The notes under the pieces: generated by a model
The model's database searches: none
Told to the model about the DNA's origin: nothing
What the model saw: only the letters and a program-made list of their open reading frames with translations
Program-made: the position numbers and the translations under genes
Part shown: positions 29,875 to 38,628 of the stretch, piece by piece
Layout of the letters: each line of letters starts with the position of its first letter
How positions within the stretch are numbered: position 1 is the stretch's first letter
DNA from: JASLCR01 sp036405515
GTDB taxonomy: Bacteria; Patescibacteriota; Saccharimonadia; Saccharimonadales; Saccharimonadaceae
Direction: 5' to 3'
DNA: 40,287 bases
Assembly: GCA_036405515.1 (NCBI GenBank)
Contig: DASWXM010000006.1
Coordinates: 1 to 40,287 of the forward strand

Positions 29875-30280
29875 TGCTTTCGATGCTATCATCAAGATTC
29901 TTAAATCTTCCATCCTTATAGGGTGGCATACAAATTTCATAGCACACTAGACCATCCGACCCCGCATGCCACTGCATAATATCCTTCCTATCCACCAAGA
30001 ATTCTTTCCTTGAATCATCATCTACGGAATAGGAACCGCCGTTGTGATAAAAACTGCCTGACCCCGAGATAAATCCCTCCACAGTTTCTTGGCCCAAGAG
30101 GACACGTTGTCGAGGCGTCTTTCCGTACGGTTTTATGTAGAGGATAGCCAAATCACGAGAAGAATCATCGACAAACTCATAGACATCGCACTCCACCTCT
30201 TTATTCGGATATGTTGTTTCTACGTACTTAACTTGATAATCAATGGCGTCGTGACGAAAAATATCTACAGGCCTAGACAC
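29870..30280 (-). CDS. cupin-like small protein
   Basis: A 136-residue, strand-rich protein: YQVKYVETTYPNKEVECDVYEFV, LAILYIKPYGKTPRQRVLLGQETVEGFISGSGSFYHNGG and KDIMQWHAGSDGLVCYEICMPPYKDGRF. The spacing of GSGSFYHNGG and MQWHAGSDG suggests a cupin barrel, similar to sugar-epimerase or small-molecule-binding members, but the His/Glu metal set is incomplete, so catalysis is not claimed. It starts at a GTG (30278-30280) that overlaps the end of TrhO by eight bases, with GGGGGT upstream, so it is translationally coupled to it. Confidence 0.75.
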   Translation of the reverse strand: MSRPVDIFRHDAIDYQVKYVETTYPNKEVECDVYEFVDDSSRDLAILYIKPYGKTPRQRVLLGQETVEGFISGSGSFYHNGGSYSVDDDSRKEFLVDRKDIMQWHAGSDGLVCYEICMPPYKDGRFKNLDDSIESI

Positions 30281-31190
30281 CAGCAGATACCCCCAGCTTT
30301 GCTTCGTGTTTTTCTTTACACTCCTTGGTATGAAAAAGTAGGTCAGGATTTTGCTTGCAGTCTTCGCAAATCAGCACCAAATCATTACATTCCATATGTG
30401 CGCAGTTTTCAAAATTACTTGTTTTGCCACCACAGTGGGTACACCCACCAATAGTCTTAGCATGGTCAGAGAAGTCCACTGTCATACGGTCATCAAAGAC
30501 ACGAAGTGAGCCTTCCCAAAGACCATCATCGCCATATGCTTCACCGTACTTCACAATGCCACCATCAATTTGGTAAACATCTTTAAAGCCACGCTTTTTC
30601 ATCATGGCAGAGATCACTTCGCAACGGATACCCCCCGTGCAGTATGTAATAACCTTTTTATCTTTGATATCGTCATACTTATCACTTTCAAGTTCGGCGA
30701 TAAAGTCGCGTGACGTATTCGTATTTGGCACGACAGCATTTTTAAATTTACCGATTTTTGCTTCGTGCTCATTACGACCATCGAAGAACACGACATCGTC
30801 ACCATACTTTTCTACCAACTCGTGCACCTGCTTTGGCTTTATATGCTTGCCGCCACCAATCACGCCATCCATATCCACATCGAACTCATTGTCAGAATTT
30901 TTGAAACCCACCAACTCACGACGATGCTTAACGCTCATACGCGGAAAATCTTCGCGGCCACCATCACTCCACTTAAAGACAATATTTTTGAAACCTTCAA
31001 ACTTTTTGGTTTCTTTAATGTATTTCTTGAGGTCTTCTACTTCCCCGCCAACCGTACCGTTGAGTCCGTGCTGACTCACGATAATTCGACCATTAAGATT
31101 CAGGCTATCACAAAGTGTTTTTTGCCATAATTTCACAGCCTCCGGGTCTTTCACTGGAGTGAATTTATAGTAGAGAAGTATTTTCTGCAT
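30273..31190 (-). CDS. trhO: tRNA uridine(34) hydroxylase (rhodanese-domain)
   Basis: A 305-residue protein of the YceA/TrhO family, which uses O2 to make 5-hydroxyuridine at the wobble position of tRNA. The N-terminal acylphosphatase-like domain (ILLYYKFTPVKDPEAVKLWQ...GRIIVSQHGLNGTVGG) is followed by the rhodanese domain with the active-site loop YCTGGIRCEVISAMMKKRGF and the helper motif FDGRNEHEAKIGKF. The C-terminal part holds CTHCGG, CAHMEC and CEDC pairs, a probable zinc site. TATAAT ends eight bases before the ATG, giving an essentially leaderless mRNA. Confidence 0.93.
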   Translation of the reverse strand: MQKILLYYKFTPVKDPEAVKLWQKTLCDSLNLNGRIIVSQHGLNGTVGGEVEDLKKYIKETKKFEGFKNIVFKWSDGGREDFPRMSVKHRRELVGFKNSDNEFDVDMDGVIGGGKHIKPKQVHELVEKYGDDVVFFDGRNEHEAKIGKFKNAVVPNTNTSRDFIAELESDKYDDIKDKKVITYCTGGIRCEVISAMMKKRGFKDVYQIDGGIVKYGEAYGDDGLWEGSLRVFDDRMTVDFSDHAKTIGGCTHCGGKTSNFENCAHMECNDLVLICEDCKQNPDLLFHTKECKEKHEAKLGVSAGV

Positions 31191-31204
31191 TAGTTATTAT
31201 TATA
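31191..31204 (-). promoter_or_regulatory. -10 element for TrhO gene
   Basis: TGA-TATAAT on the minus strand (TATAAT at 31199-31204) ends eight bases before the ATG at 31190. The promoter is divergent from that of the Erm-like gene, 19 bases apart. Confidence 0.5.
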
Positions 31205-31219
31205 TCATTCTGTTACCTC

Positions 31220-31234
31220 TGTTACAATAAAGCT
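31220..31234 (+). promoter_or_regulatory. extended -10 for leaderless Erm-like gene
   Basis: TGT-TACAAT (31220-31228) ends six bases before the ATG at 31235. No leader is left for an attenuator, unlike classical inducible erm genes. Confidence 0.55.
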
Positions 31235-31963
31235 ATGTCTCGTCATCATGAATATTCCCAACACTTCCTCAGCGGTCCGCGATTGATTGCAGAGTTGATT
31301 GGCCACTCCAATATTCGTAAGAATGACACTGTGTACGATCTTGGTGCTGGTAGCGGTGTGATTACGAGTGTACTCGCCAGGCGGTGCAAGCAAGTCGTTG
31401 CCGTGGAAGTTGAACAACAAGCTCTCAAGAAGCTTCGACAGAACGTCGAGAATCTTGAGAACGTTACAATTATTCAAAAAGACATCCTGCAACTCCCTAT
31501 CCCAAGTGAACCTTACAAAATATTTTCCAATATCCCGTTCTCACTTAGTGCTGAGATCGTGAGAAAGTTTACCAGTGCAACTAATCCGCCAAAAAGCATG
31601 TATCTCGTTGCGCAAAAACAATTTGCCCGCAAGCTTGTGCCAGGCAGTGATCATTTCACCAGCCAGCTCAGCGCCGAAATTAGCCCTTGGTTTACCGTAC
31701 GTATTCGTAAACCTCTTCGCAAGACTGACTTTACTCCACCACCAGCAGTAGACACAGTATTACTTGAAATCAAGCAACGCGAAACGCCAATCATCGCACC
31801 CGAAGAGGCTGAAGATTATAGAGAATTTGTCACGTTGTGTTTTACGAGACAAAAATACTTTATAAGCCTCGAAAAAGATAAAGCCGGGTTATCTCCAGAA
31901 TTGCGGCCATCCCAGCTCACTATAGAGCAATGGGTTCGGCTGTATGCTACAGTTAAAGCATGA
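31235..31963 (+). CDS. rRNA adenine N6-dimethyltransferase family protein, Erm-like
   Basis: A 242-residue SAM methyltransferase of the KsgA/Erm family. Motif I is YDLGAGSGVITSVLARR, motif II VAVEVEQQALKKLRQN, motif III FTIIQKDILQL-like (IIQKDILQLPI), and motif IV NIPFSLSAEIV. The C-terminal VRIRKPLRKTDFTPPPAVDTVLLEIKQRE is the helical clamp. KsgA usually has NLPYNI and about 270 residues; NIPF and the short length favour Erm, which dimethylates A2058 of 23S rRNA and gives macrolide resistance. This choice is inference; KsgA activity is not excluded. It overlaps the DoxX gene by four bases (ATGA). Confidence 0.85.
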   Translation: MSRHHEYSQHFLSGPRLIAELIGHSNIRKNDTVYDLGAGSGVITSVLARRCKQVVAVEVEQQALKKLRQNVENLENVTIIQKDILQLPIPSEPYKIFSNIPFSLSAEIVRKFTSATNPPKSMYLVAQKQFARKLVPGSDHFTSQLSAEISPWFTVRIRKPLRKTDFTPPPAVDTVLLEIKQRETPIIAPEEAEDYREFVTLCFTRQKYFISLEKDKAGLSPELRPSQLTIEQWVRLYATVKA

Positions 31964-32412
31964 GTAGAATAGAAAAATTTGACCGAGGGTTCATCGCTTT
32001 TGCGAAGAAGTATTATTCATGGATCGCGCGTATCGCACTTTTCATCATTTTCTTTCTTTTTGGCTTCTTGAAACTCATCGGGGTAAGCCCCGCAGGCGAA
32101 CTCGCGCTTGGCTTTGCCGCCAAAATGGGTATGGGAGCGTATGCCTATGAGCTCTTCATCGCCCTGGCATTTGTTGAATGTGTTATTGGGCTAATGATAC
32201 TCATTCCCAAACTCACTCGTCCAGCCATCCTCATAATGCTCCTTCACATGATTCTTGTCTCCGCCCCACTCATTCTTTATCCGGAAGCTGTATGGCAATC
32301 ACCGTTCGTTCCGAATCTTGAAGGTCAATATATCATCAAGAACGCTGCCCTCGTCGCCCTCGCACTTGGACTCGTCGCCTCCACTCCTCCGCTCTCTAAG
32401 AAAAAGCATTGA
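31960..32412 (+). CDS. DoxX-like membrane protein
   Basis: A 150-residue protein with four membrane helices: WIARIALFIIFFLFGFLKLIG, ELFIALAFVECVIGLMILIP, PAILIMLLHMILVSAPLILYP and IIKNAALVALALGLVAS. The pattern FGFLKL...G and the short loops fit the DoxX/DUF417 (YkgB-like) group. Members have been linked to redox and sulfur chemistry in some organisms, but no general function is known. It is translationally coupled to the Erm-like gene. Confidence 0.85.
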   Translation: MSRIEKFDRGFIAFAKKYYSWIARIALFIIFFLFGFLKLIGVSPAGELALGFAAKMGMGAYAYELFIALAFVECVIGLMILIPKLTRPAILIMLLHMILVSAPLILYPEAVWQSPFVPNLEGQYIIKNAALVALALGLVASTPPLSKKKH

Positions 32413-32429
32413 CGGAATACAAACAGTAG

Positions 32430-32435
32430 TATAAG
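32430..32435 (+). promoter_or_regulatory. possible -10 of the ABC exporter transcript
   Basis: TATAAG (32430-32435) lies 11 bases before the ATG of a 30-codon frame, predicting a leader of about five bases in front of it. No clear -35 is visible. Confidence 0.3.
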
Positions 32436-32446
32436 CTGAAAATACT

Positions 32447-32539
32447 ATGAGCCGTCACCAGACCGCTCCTCTATGGGCACACGTTCGGACGAGCCGAACC
32501 ACTAGCGAACACAACAAACTTAACAGTAACTGTTCATAA
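32447..32539 (+). CDS. candidate 30-residue leader peptide before the ABC exporter
   Basis: A 31-codon frame including stop (ATG 32447, TAA 32537-32539) that ends 12 bases before the exporter ATG, so its stop overlaps the exporter's ribosome site region. The peptide is polar (begins MSRHQTAPLWAH, ends NKLNSNCS). Within the frame are a hairpin, GTTCGG-ACGAG-CCGAAC (32483-32499), and an inverted repeat AACAGT-A-ACTGTT (32522-32534) just before the AAAAAGGATA ribosome site. This is the layout of a translation attenuator, but codon content shows no obvious stall motif and the frame may be chance. Confidence 0.4.
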   Translation: MSRHQTAPLWAHVRTSRTTSEHNKLNSNCS

Positions 32540-32551
32540 AAAGGATACTTT

Positions 32552-34306
32552 ATGCAAAAAAAGACATTGTCTTTATTCTGGAAATTTTCCAACCCCTACA
32601 AAATTCAACGCTTTCTGGCACTATTTTTCCCAGTACTTGCTGTCACTGTAAATGCAATAGCAGCCCCCTACGTATTGTCACTTTTTCTCGACAAGCTTCA
32701 GGCAGGCAACATCACCCTGGCTAACAGCTGGCAACTTATCGTTATATACGCAGTGCTCATATTCGTCGGCGAAGTAATCATCTGGCGTCTCGCGCTTTAC
32801 TTCACATGGTCGTTCGAGATTAAAGGTCAACGTGACGTTTACCTTGCACTTTCAGATAAACTGGCTCGTGAAGATATATCGTTTCACGCCAATCGTTTTG
32901 GCGGTTCGCTTGTCAGTCAGAGCTCAAAAATGATTGGTGCTTTTGAACGTTTTTGGGACATGATTATATGGAGTATTATGCCGATGGTGGCTACGGTTCT
33001 TGGCTCAATCATTACGCTTTCAGTTCTTGGGCTATGGCAGTATGGTATATTTTTAGTACTTTACTCTATCGTGTTTGGCATCGTCGTATTATTCGGCTCA
33101 CGATTCCTAACGCAGCGTAACCGCGAGGAAGCAGCCGCAAGCACGCGTAATAGCGGACAGCTTGCCGATATGGTGACAAATATCGGAACTGTGAAAGCAT
33201 TCGGCCGCGAAGATCACGAGTACGATAATGCTTCAAAAGTTGTTAGTGACTGGCACGATAAGTCGACCCGTTTAAAATGGGGCGTGCTTGGCGCAACCAC
33301 AGCTTTCAGCAGTATGTATGCGATTGGAGCAACCGGTGCGTTCATCTTTGCAGTGCTTGGAGCTGAGTACGGAATTGCTTCAGCCGGCATGGTATATCTT
33401 GTCTTTATTTATGCACTTAATATCAATCGTCAACTATGGGAATTTAATAATATTACTCGTACCTATAGCCGAGTAATTGGCGATGCGCATGAAGCAACAG
33501 AAATCCTGACCTCAGATTACCAGCTTATCGACCATTCCGACATACTCCTTCATGCACATAAGGGCGAAGTGGTATTTCACAATGTCAGCTTCACTCATGA
33601 CAAAGGCAAAGGTGAGCAGGTCTTTGATAATTTCAATCTATCTATCCCCGCAGGGCAACGAGTTGGTATCGTCGGGCACAGTGGATCAGGAAAAACAACA
33701 CTCACTAGAGTGCTATTACGTTTCTCGGATATCGAGAAAGGTACCATTACCATCGATGATCAAGATATTAGTAAGACAACTCAACAAAGCCTGCACGAGA
33801 GCATTGCCTATGTCTCGCAAGAGCCGATGCTATTTCATCGCAGCTTGCATGAGAATATCGCCTATGGTCGGCCTGAAGCAACTCGCGACGAAGTAATTAG
33901 CGCCGCAAAGCAGGCACACGCACTTGAGTTTATCAAAAAATTACCAGATGGATTTGAGACAACTGTCGGTGAGCGCGGAGTCAAACTAAGTGGTGGCCAG
34001 CGTCAACGCATTGCCATTGCCCGAGCAATACTCAAGGATGCACCGATTCTTGTGCTCGATGAGGCCACATCAGCACTTGATAGCGAGAGTGAACGACTTA
34101 TCCAAGAGTCATTGGAAAATCTCATGAAAGACCGCACATCAATTGTCATTGCACACCGGCTTTCGACCATTGCCAAACTCGATCGGATTATCGTACTGGA
34201 AGACGGCAAGATTGCAGAGGACGGTACTCACAGAGAACTTCTTGAAGGAAATGGTATATACGCCTTACTATGGAATCACCAGTCTGGCGGATTTATAGAG
34301 GAATAA
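32552..34306 (+). CDS. ABC exporter, fused permease-ATPase
   Basis: A 584-residue half-transporter that should work as a dimer. Six membrane helices occupy roughly residues 20-310. The ATPase follows with Walker A GHSGSGKTT near 375, Q-loop AYVSQEPMLFHRSL, signature LSGGQRQRIAIARAIL near 478, Walker B ILVLDEATSALD near 503 and the switch His in IAHRLST. It is the type I exporter architecture of MsbA/multidrug pumps; the substrate is unknown. AAAAAGGATA precedes the ATG. A candidate leader peptide lies just upstream; the transcript ends at a perfect palindromic terminator. Confidence 0.93.
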   Translation: MQKKTLSLFWKFSNPYKIQRFLALFFPVLAVTVNAIAAPYVLSLFLDKLQAGNITLANSWQLIVIYAVLIFVGEVIIWRLALYFTWSFEIKGQRDVYLALSDKLAREDISFHANRFGGSLVSQSSKMIGAFERFWDMIIWSIMPMVATVLGSIITLSVLGLWQYGIFLVLYSIVFGIVVLFGSRFLTQRNREEAAASTRNSGQLADMVTNIGTVKAFGREDHEYDNASKVVSDWHDKSTRLKWGVLGATTAFSSMYAIGATGAFIFAVLGAEYGIASAGMVYLVFIYALNINRQLWEFNNITRTYSRVIGDAHEATEILTSDYQLIDHSDILLHAHKGEVVFHNVSFTHDKGKGEQVFDNFNLSIPAGQRVGIVGHSGSGKTTLTRVLLRFSDIEKGTITIDDQDISKTTQQSLHESIAYVSQEPMLFHRSLHENIAYGRPEATRDEVISAAKQAHALEFIKKLPDGFETTVGERGVKLSGGQRQRIAIARAILKDAPILVLDEATSALDSESERLIQESLENLMKDRTSIVIAHRLSTIAKLDRIIVLEDGKIAEDGTHRELLEGNGIYALLWNHQSGGFIEE

Positions 34307-34333
34307 AATAGAGCGGGATATCCCGCTCTATTT
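34306..34333. terminator. bidirectional terminator, perfect 28-base palindrome
   Basis: Every base from 34306 to 34333 is self-complementary around a central ATAT (arms AAATAGAGCGGGAT). It starts inside the stop codon of the ABC gene and serves both it and the converging L25 gene; the AAAT/ATTT ends supply short U-tracts. Confidence 0.88.
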
Positions 34334-34347
34334 AGAGAGCTGTAAAA

Positions 34348-35067
34348 TTATTCAGCTTTCTCTTCTTTAGCTTCCTCAGCTGGAGCTTCTTCGCTACCAT
34401 TTTCTGATTCAACTTCTGACTCGTCTTCAGCATCACCAGCTGCAGATTCGTTCGCCGCCGCGAGCGCTGCTGGCTCCCATGCGCTAGCAACCATTAGGTC
34501 AGTAATGCTTGGCTTTTCTTCATCCTCGTCACCGTGACCACTTTCGTGCTCAACATACTCGACGCCTGCAGACAGTGTTGCATCAGCAAGCGTCACTTTG
34601 TCGCCAGCTTCCGCAAGGCCGAGGATTGAAACTTCAATGGCATCAGGAAGATCCATTGGCAGTGCTTTTACTTCGATCTTCTCAAGCGCCTGGAGGACAA
34701 CAAGACCATTCTTCTCAGCAACTGATTCACCTTCGCCCACGAGGCGTACTGGGACTTCGGCAACCACTGGGTCACTTGCCTTCACCGCGTGGAATGATAC
34801 GTGACGGATCTCACCGCGTACTGGATCGAAGTCAACATCCTTGATCATGGCAATCTTTTTCTTACCACCAATAGTCAAATGAACTGGCGCATGTGTACCG
34901 GCTTGCTTGTAAGTCTTGAGCATGATGCCAGATTCAACTTGTACGCTGATCGGATCGATACCAGGACCATATACGACTGCTGGCACGAAACCTTCATGTC
35001 GTAGTGATTTAACTTTTTTACCGTGAACTGTACGCTCGGCAAGCGCGAGGGCTATTTTATCTCCCAT
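34348..35067 (-). CDS. rplY: ribosomal protein bL25 (CTC form)
   Basis: A 239-residue bL25 of the long CTC type. The N-terminal 5S-rRNA-binding domain is clear (LALAERTVHGKKVKSLRHEGFVPAVVYGPGIDPISVQV...KQAGTHAPVHLTI), followed by the TL5/CTC C-terminal domain (VPVRLVGEGESVAEKNGLVVLQALEKIEVKALPMDLP...ISILGL-type strands) and an acidic tail of Glu and Ala. It binds 5S rRNA in the large subunit. The frame is open to 35103; the ATG at 35067 is chosen from GAAAGGAAGAG in front of it and homology. TACAAT on the minus strand near 35123 is its probable -10. Confidence 0.93.
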   Translation of the reverse strand: MGDKIALALAERTVHGKKVKSLRHEGFVPAVVYGPGIDPISVQVESGIMLKTYKQAGTHAPVHLTIGGKKKIAMIKDVDFDPVRGEIRHVSFHAVKASDPVVAEVPVRLVGEGESVAEKNGLVVLQALEKIEVKALPMDLPDAIEVSILGLAEAGDKVTLADATLSAGVEYVEHESGHGDEDEEKPSITDLMVASAWEPAALAAANESAAGDAEDESEVESENGSEEAPAEEAKEEKAE

Positions 35068-35122
35068 CTCTCTTCCTTTCTTGGAATACCTTTTCGGAGG
35101 CACAAATTTTTTACTGACTTTT

Positions 35123-35151
35123 ATTGTACCACATCTGTTACAATAGTGGAA
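35123..35151. promoter_or_regulatory. back-to-back promoters of L25 and DedA
   Basis: TACAAT (35139-35144, plus strand, preceded by TGT) ends seven bases before the DedA GTG at 35152. A mirror-image ATTGTA (35123-35128, TACAAT on the minus strand) serves L25. The two -10 boxes are 10 bases apart, so the two RNA polymerases compete for the same DNA. Confidence 0.5.
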
Positions 35152-35808
35152 GTGGAAGCAATATTAGAATTTATTACTCATCTTGGCTGGCTCGCCGTCG
35201 TCGTGACTATTTTTGCCGAGAGCGGACTACTTATCGGATTCTTCCTACCAGGCGACAGCCTCCTTTTTACCGCTGGCTTCTTGGTGCAACAAGACATTCT
35301 GCCGATTAATATTCATCTATTCGTATTTTTGCTTTTCATTGCGGCTGTCCTTGGCGATAGTGTCGGTTACGCATTTGGCCAGAAAGTTGGACGTAAACTA
35401 TTTGAGCGAGAGAATACTCGTTTTTTTCGTAAAGAAAATCTCGAACGTGCTGAAGCGTTCTATGAAAAGCATGGAGCAAAGACGGTTGTTATCGCCCGCT
35501 TTGTACCGATTGTTCGTACCTTCGCGCCAATAGTCGCCGGCTCAAGCAAAATGCCATACCGCACATTCCTCGCATTTAATATTATTGGTGGCGCACTTTG
35601 GACAGTCAGCTTTACTTACCTTGGCTATTTCGCTGGTAAGTTCCTTATTGAAAGGCATGTTAACGTAGAAGCTGCAGCGCTGATCATTATTGCAATCTCA
35701 GTGGCTCCCATCGTTATACATCTTGTTTCCGAGAAAGATCGCCGTCTAAAATTAATCGACGGCACAAAGCGAGAGATCGCTATTCTTCTCGGCAAGCAAA
35801 AACGTTAA
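35152..35808 (+). CDS. DedA-family membrane protein
   Basis: A 218-residue DedA/SNARE-associated membrane protein: AILEFITHLGWLAVVVTIFAESGLLIGFFLPGDSLLFTAGFL, the glycine-rich GDSVGYAFGQKVGRKLF, and the signature FYEKHGAKTVVIARFVPIVRTFAPIVAGSSKMPYRTFLAFNIIGGALW with the conserved R-F-x-P-x-x-R. DedA proteins act in lipid carrier recycling and membrane homeostasis. The start is GTG at 35152, placed seven bases behind TGT-TACAAT, so the mRNA is leaderless with a GTG; longer frames upstream run through the L25 promoter. Confidence 0.92.
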   Translation: MEAILEFITHLGWLAVVVTIFAESGLLIGFFLPGDSLLFTAGFLVQQDILPINIHLFVFLLFIAAVLGDSVGYAFGQKVGRKLFERENTRFFRKENLERAEAFYEKHGAKTVVIARFVPIVRTFAPIVAGSSKMPYRTFLAFNIIGGALWTVSFTYLGYFAGKFLIERHVNVEAAALIIIAISVAPIVIHLVSEKDRRLKLIDGTKREIAILLGKQKR

Positions 35809-35814
35809 CCTAAC

Positions 35815-38628
35815 TTAGAGTAACGTTTTTAGGTATTTGCCTGTAAAGCTTTTTGGGATTTTTACGATTTCTTCTGGCGTGCCTTCAGCAACCACTGTGC
35901 CGCCACCAGAGCCACCTTCTGGACCCATATCAATCACATGATCGGCAGCTTTGATGACATCGAGATTGTGTTCGATGATTACCATACTGTTGCCGCCTTC
36001 GACAAGTTGCTGCAAGATACCAAGCAGCCGTTTCACATCCGCCGAATGTAACCCGGTCGTAGGCTCATCAAGAATATACATTGTTTTACCTGTACTGCGC
36101 CGGCTCAGCTCGCTCGCGAGTTTTATACGCTGTGCCTCGCCGCCAGAAAAAGTCGTAGCTGGTTGACCAAGTTTAATATAACCAAGTCCAACATCAACCA
36201 ATGTGTCAAGCTTGCGTGCAATCGTTGGCACGTTTTCAAAGAATTTCGCAGCTTGCTCGACAGTCATTTCAAGTACGTCAGAAATGGTCTTTTCCTTATA
36301 CTTAATTTCTAGCGCTTCACGGTTGTAACGCTTTCCTTTGCACTCATCACAAGTCACGTATACATCCGGTAGAAAGTGCATCTCAATTTTAATCACACCG
36401 TCGCCCTGACAATTCTCACAGCGACCACCCTTGACATTAAAACTGAAACGGCCAGCTTTATAGCCGCGGATATTTGCTTCTGTGGTACCTGCAAATAGTT
36501 CGCGAATCGGTGTAAATACGCCCGTATACGTCGCAGGGTTTGAGCGTGGAGTGCGGCCAATAGCCGATTGGTCAATAACAATTGCTTTATCAAGCTGCTT
36601 GATGCCCTCGATTGACTCATGCTTACCTGGCACGGTCTGTGCACGATGCAAACGAGCCGATAGCTCTTTCGCGAGAATATCATTCACGAGAGTTGACTTA
36701 CCCGACCCAGAAACACCGGATACAACAGTAATAACACCGAGCGGGATAGCAACATCAATGTTCTTGAGATTGTTTTCGCGCGCACCAACGATTACCAATT
36801 TACGATCAGCTTCTTTCTTGCGTCGTTTTTTAGGTACATCAATTTTCTCCGTACCGCTCAAATATTTTCCTGTTAGACTCTTCGGATTTTTCGCAACTTC
36901 TGCTGGTGTACCATGCGCTACCACTTCACCGCCATGTACGCCAGCTGCAGGGCCAATATCAAGTAAATAATCAGCCGCACGAATTGTATCTTCATCGTGC
37001 TCTACGACGAGTACCGTATTGCCGAGATCCCTGAGGTGCTTTAATGTTGCGATCAAACGGTCATTATCGCGTTGATGCAAGCCAATCGACGGCTCATCGA
37101 GCACATAGAGTACACCCTGGAGTCCTGAACCAATTTGTGTCGCCAAACGGATACGCTGCGCCTCACCACCACTCAGCGTATTAGCCGCACGAGATAGCTC
37201 CAAGTACGTCAGGCCGACGTTGCTCATGAAGCTCAGGCGATCGGTAATTTCTTTCATGATTTGACGAGCAATGAACATTTCATCATCGGTCAATTTCAGT
37301 GTACTCGTAAATAGCTCGAGCGCTTCATCGACACCAAGATTACAAATATCCATGATATTAAGATCGTGCACCGTGACGGCCAGTACAACCGGCTTCAAAC
37401 GCGCGCCGCCGCAGGCATGACATTTTCGCTCGCGCATAAACCGCTCAATATCACGACGCATAAACTCACTGTCTGTTTCTTTATGGCGCCGCTCAAGATT
37501 CGGGATTACGCCTTCGTACGTCGAATCATAGAAGCGACCGCCAGATAGTTCAACACGGTATTTCTGATTACCAGTTCCATATAATACTTTTTCAAGATCC
37601 TCCGGACTTAACTCACCGACAGGAACCTGAATACTGAAGCCATGTGCCTTGGCAACAACGGCAAGCTTTTTCATATACCATGCGTCGGAATTGACGCGGT
37701 TATACGGACGAATCGCACCTTCGGAAATAGTTAATTTAGGATTAAACACGAGATCTGGATCAACCTCAAGTCGTGATCCAAGACCGGTACATACCGGACA
37801 AGCACCTTGTGGCGCGTTAAAACTAAACAGCCGTGGTTCAAGCTCCGGAATATCTTCACCCGGATGATCGACACAGGCATAGCGCTGGCTGAATGTCCTT
37901 ATTTCGTCCGAGTCAACATCAAGAAGTTCAACAACCCCACCACCAATCTCCAATGCTTGCTCAACACTCTGAGTAATCCTTGAGCCAAGACTTGCATTCA
38001 TCGCCACACGGTCGACGACAATTTCGATATTGTGTTTGTATTTTTTATCGAGCTGCGGAAATTCATCAAGCGCATACACTACCCCATCCACACGGGCACG
38101 AGCAAAACCTGATCGCATATACTGCTCCGGAATATGAGCGAATTCGCCCTTCTTGTCTTTTACAAGTGGTGCGAGAATCAATAGCTTTGTGCCCTCGTTA
38201 ATCTTCATCACCTCGTCGATGATTGCTTGCGAAGTGCGACGTTGCACTGGTTTGCCACAGACCGGACAGTGCGGCACACCGATACGCGCAAACAAAAGAC
38301 GCAGATAGTCATAGATTTCCGTCACTGTCGCAACGGTAGAACGTGGATTACGGCTGGTTGATTTTTGATCGATAGAAATTGCTGGACTGAGACCCTCAAT
38401 CTGGTCAACGTCCGGTTTCTCCATCAGACCCAAGAACTGACGGGCATAGCTCGAAAGACTCTCAACATAACGACGCTGCCCCTCGGCATAGATTGTATCA
38501 AAAGCCAGTGACGACTTGCCGGAACCGGATAGACCCGTAATAACGACCAGCTTGTCACGTGGGATTTCAACACTGATATTTTTCAGGTTGTGCTCGCGGG
38601 CACCAACCACCTTTAATACATCTGACAT
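35815..38628 (-). CDS. uvrA: excinuclease ABC subunit A
   Basis: The canonical 937-residue UvrA. Walker A GLSGSGKSS near residue 31 and GVSGSGKST near 640; signatures LSGGEAQRIRLATQ near 484 and FSGGEAQRIKLASE near 826; CPVCGKP in the UvrB-binding domain, CHACGGARLKP, and the C-terminal zinc module CENCQGDG/CDECKGKRY are all present. UvrA scans DNA for damage and loads UvrB; UvrB and UvrC must be elsewhere. TATAAT on the minus strand (38637-38642) ends eight bases before the ATG at 38628. It converges with DedA with six bases between. Confidence 0.97.
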   Translation of the reverse strand: MSDVLKVVGAREHNLKNISVEIPRDKLVVITGLSGSGKSSLAFDTIYAEGQRRYVESLSSYARQFLGLMEKPDVDQIEGLSPAISIDQKSTSRNPRSTVATVTEIYDYLRLLFARIGVPHCPVCGKPVQRRTSQAIIDEVMKINEGTKLLILAPLVKDKKGEFAHIPEQYMRSGFARARVDGVVYALDEFPQLDKKYKHNIEIVVDRVAMNASLGSRITQSVEQALEIGGGVVELLDVDSDEIRTFSQRYACVDHPGEDIPELEPRLFSFNAPQGACPVCTGLGSRLEVDPDLVFNPKLTISEGAIRPYNRVNSDAWYMKKLAVVAKAHGFSIQVPVGELSPEDLEKVLYGTGNQKYRVELSGGRFYDSTYEGVIPNLERRHKETDSEFMRRDIERFMRERKCHACGGARLKPVVLAVTVHDLNIMDICNLGVDEALELFTSTLKLTDDEMFIARQIMKEITDRLSFMSNVGLTYLELSRAANTLSGGEAQRIRLATQIGSGLQGVLYVLDEPSIGLHQRDNDRLIATLKHLRDLGNTVLVVEHDEDTIRAADYLLDIGPAAGVHGGEVVAHGTPAEVAKNPKSLTGKYLSGTEKIDVPKKRRKKEADRKLVIVGARENNLKNIDVAIPLGVITVVSGVSGSGKSTLVNDILAKELSARLHRAQTVPGKHESIEGIKQLDKAIVIDQSAIGRTPRSNPATYTGVFTPIRELFAGTTEANIRGYKAGRFSFNVKGGRCENCQGDGVIKIEMHFLPDVYVTCDECKGKRYNREALEIKYKEKTISDVLEMTVEQAAKFFENVPTIARKLDTLVDVGLGYIKLGQPATTFSGGEAQRIKLASELSRRSTGKTMYILDEPTTGLHSADVKRLLGILQQLVEGGNSMVIIEHNLDVIKAADHVIDMGPEGGSGGGTVVAEGTPEEIVKIPKSFTGKYLKTLL

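Noticed and set aside
30604..31074. 156-codon open frame on the plus strand
   Set aside because: Antisense shadow of TrhO; Ser/Leu/Pro-rich translation typical of a reversed coding strand.
36482..36970. 162-codon open frame on the plus strand
   Set aside because: Antisense to uvrA, which has full motif support over this stretch.
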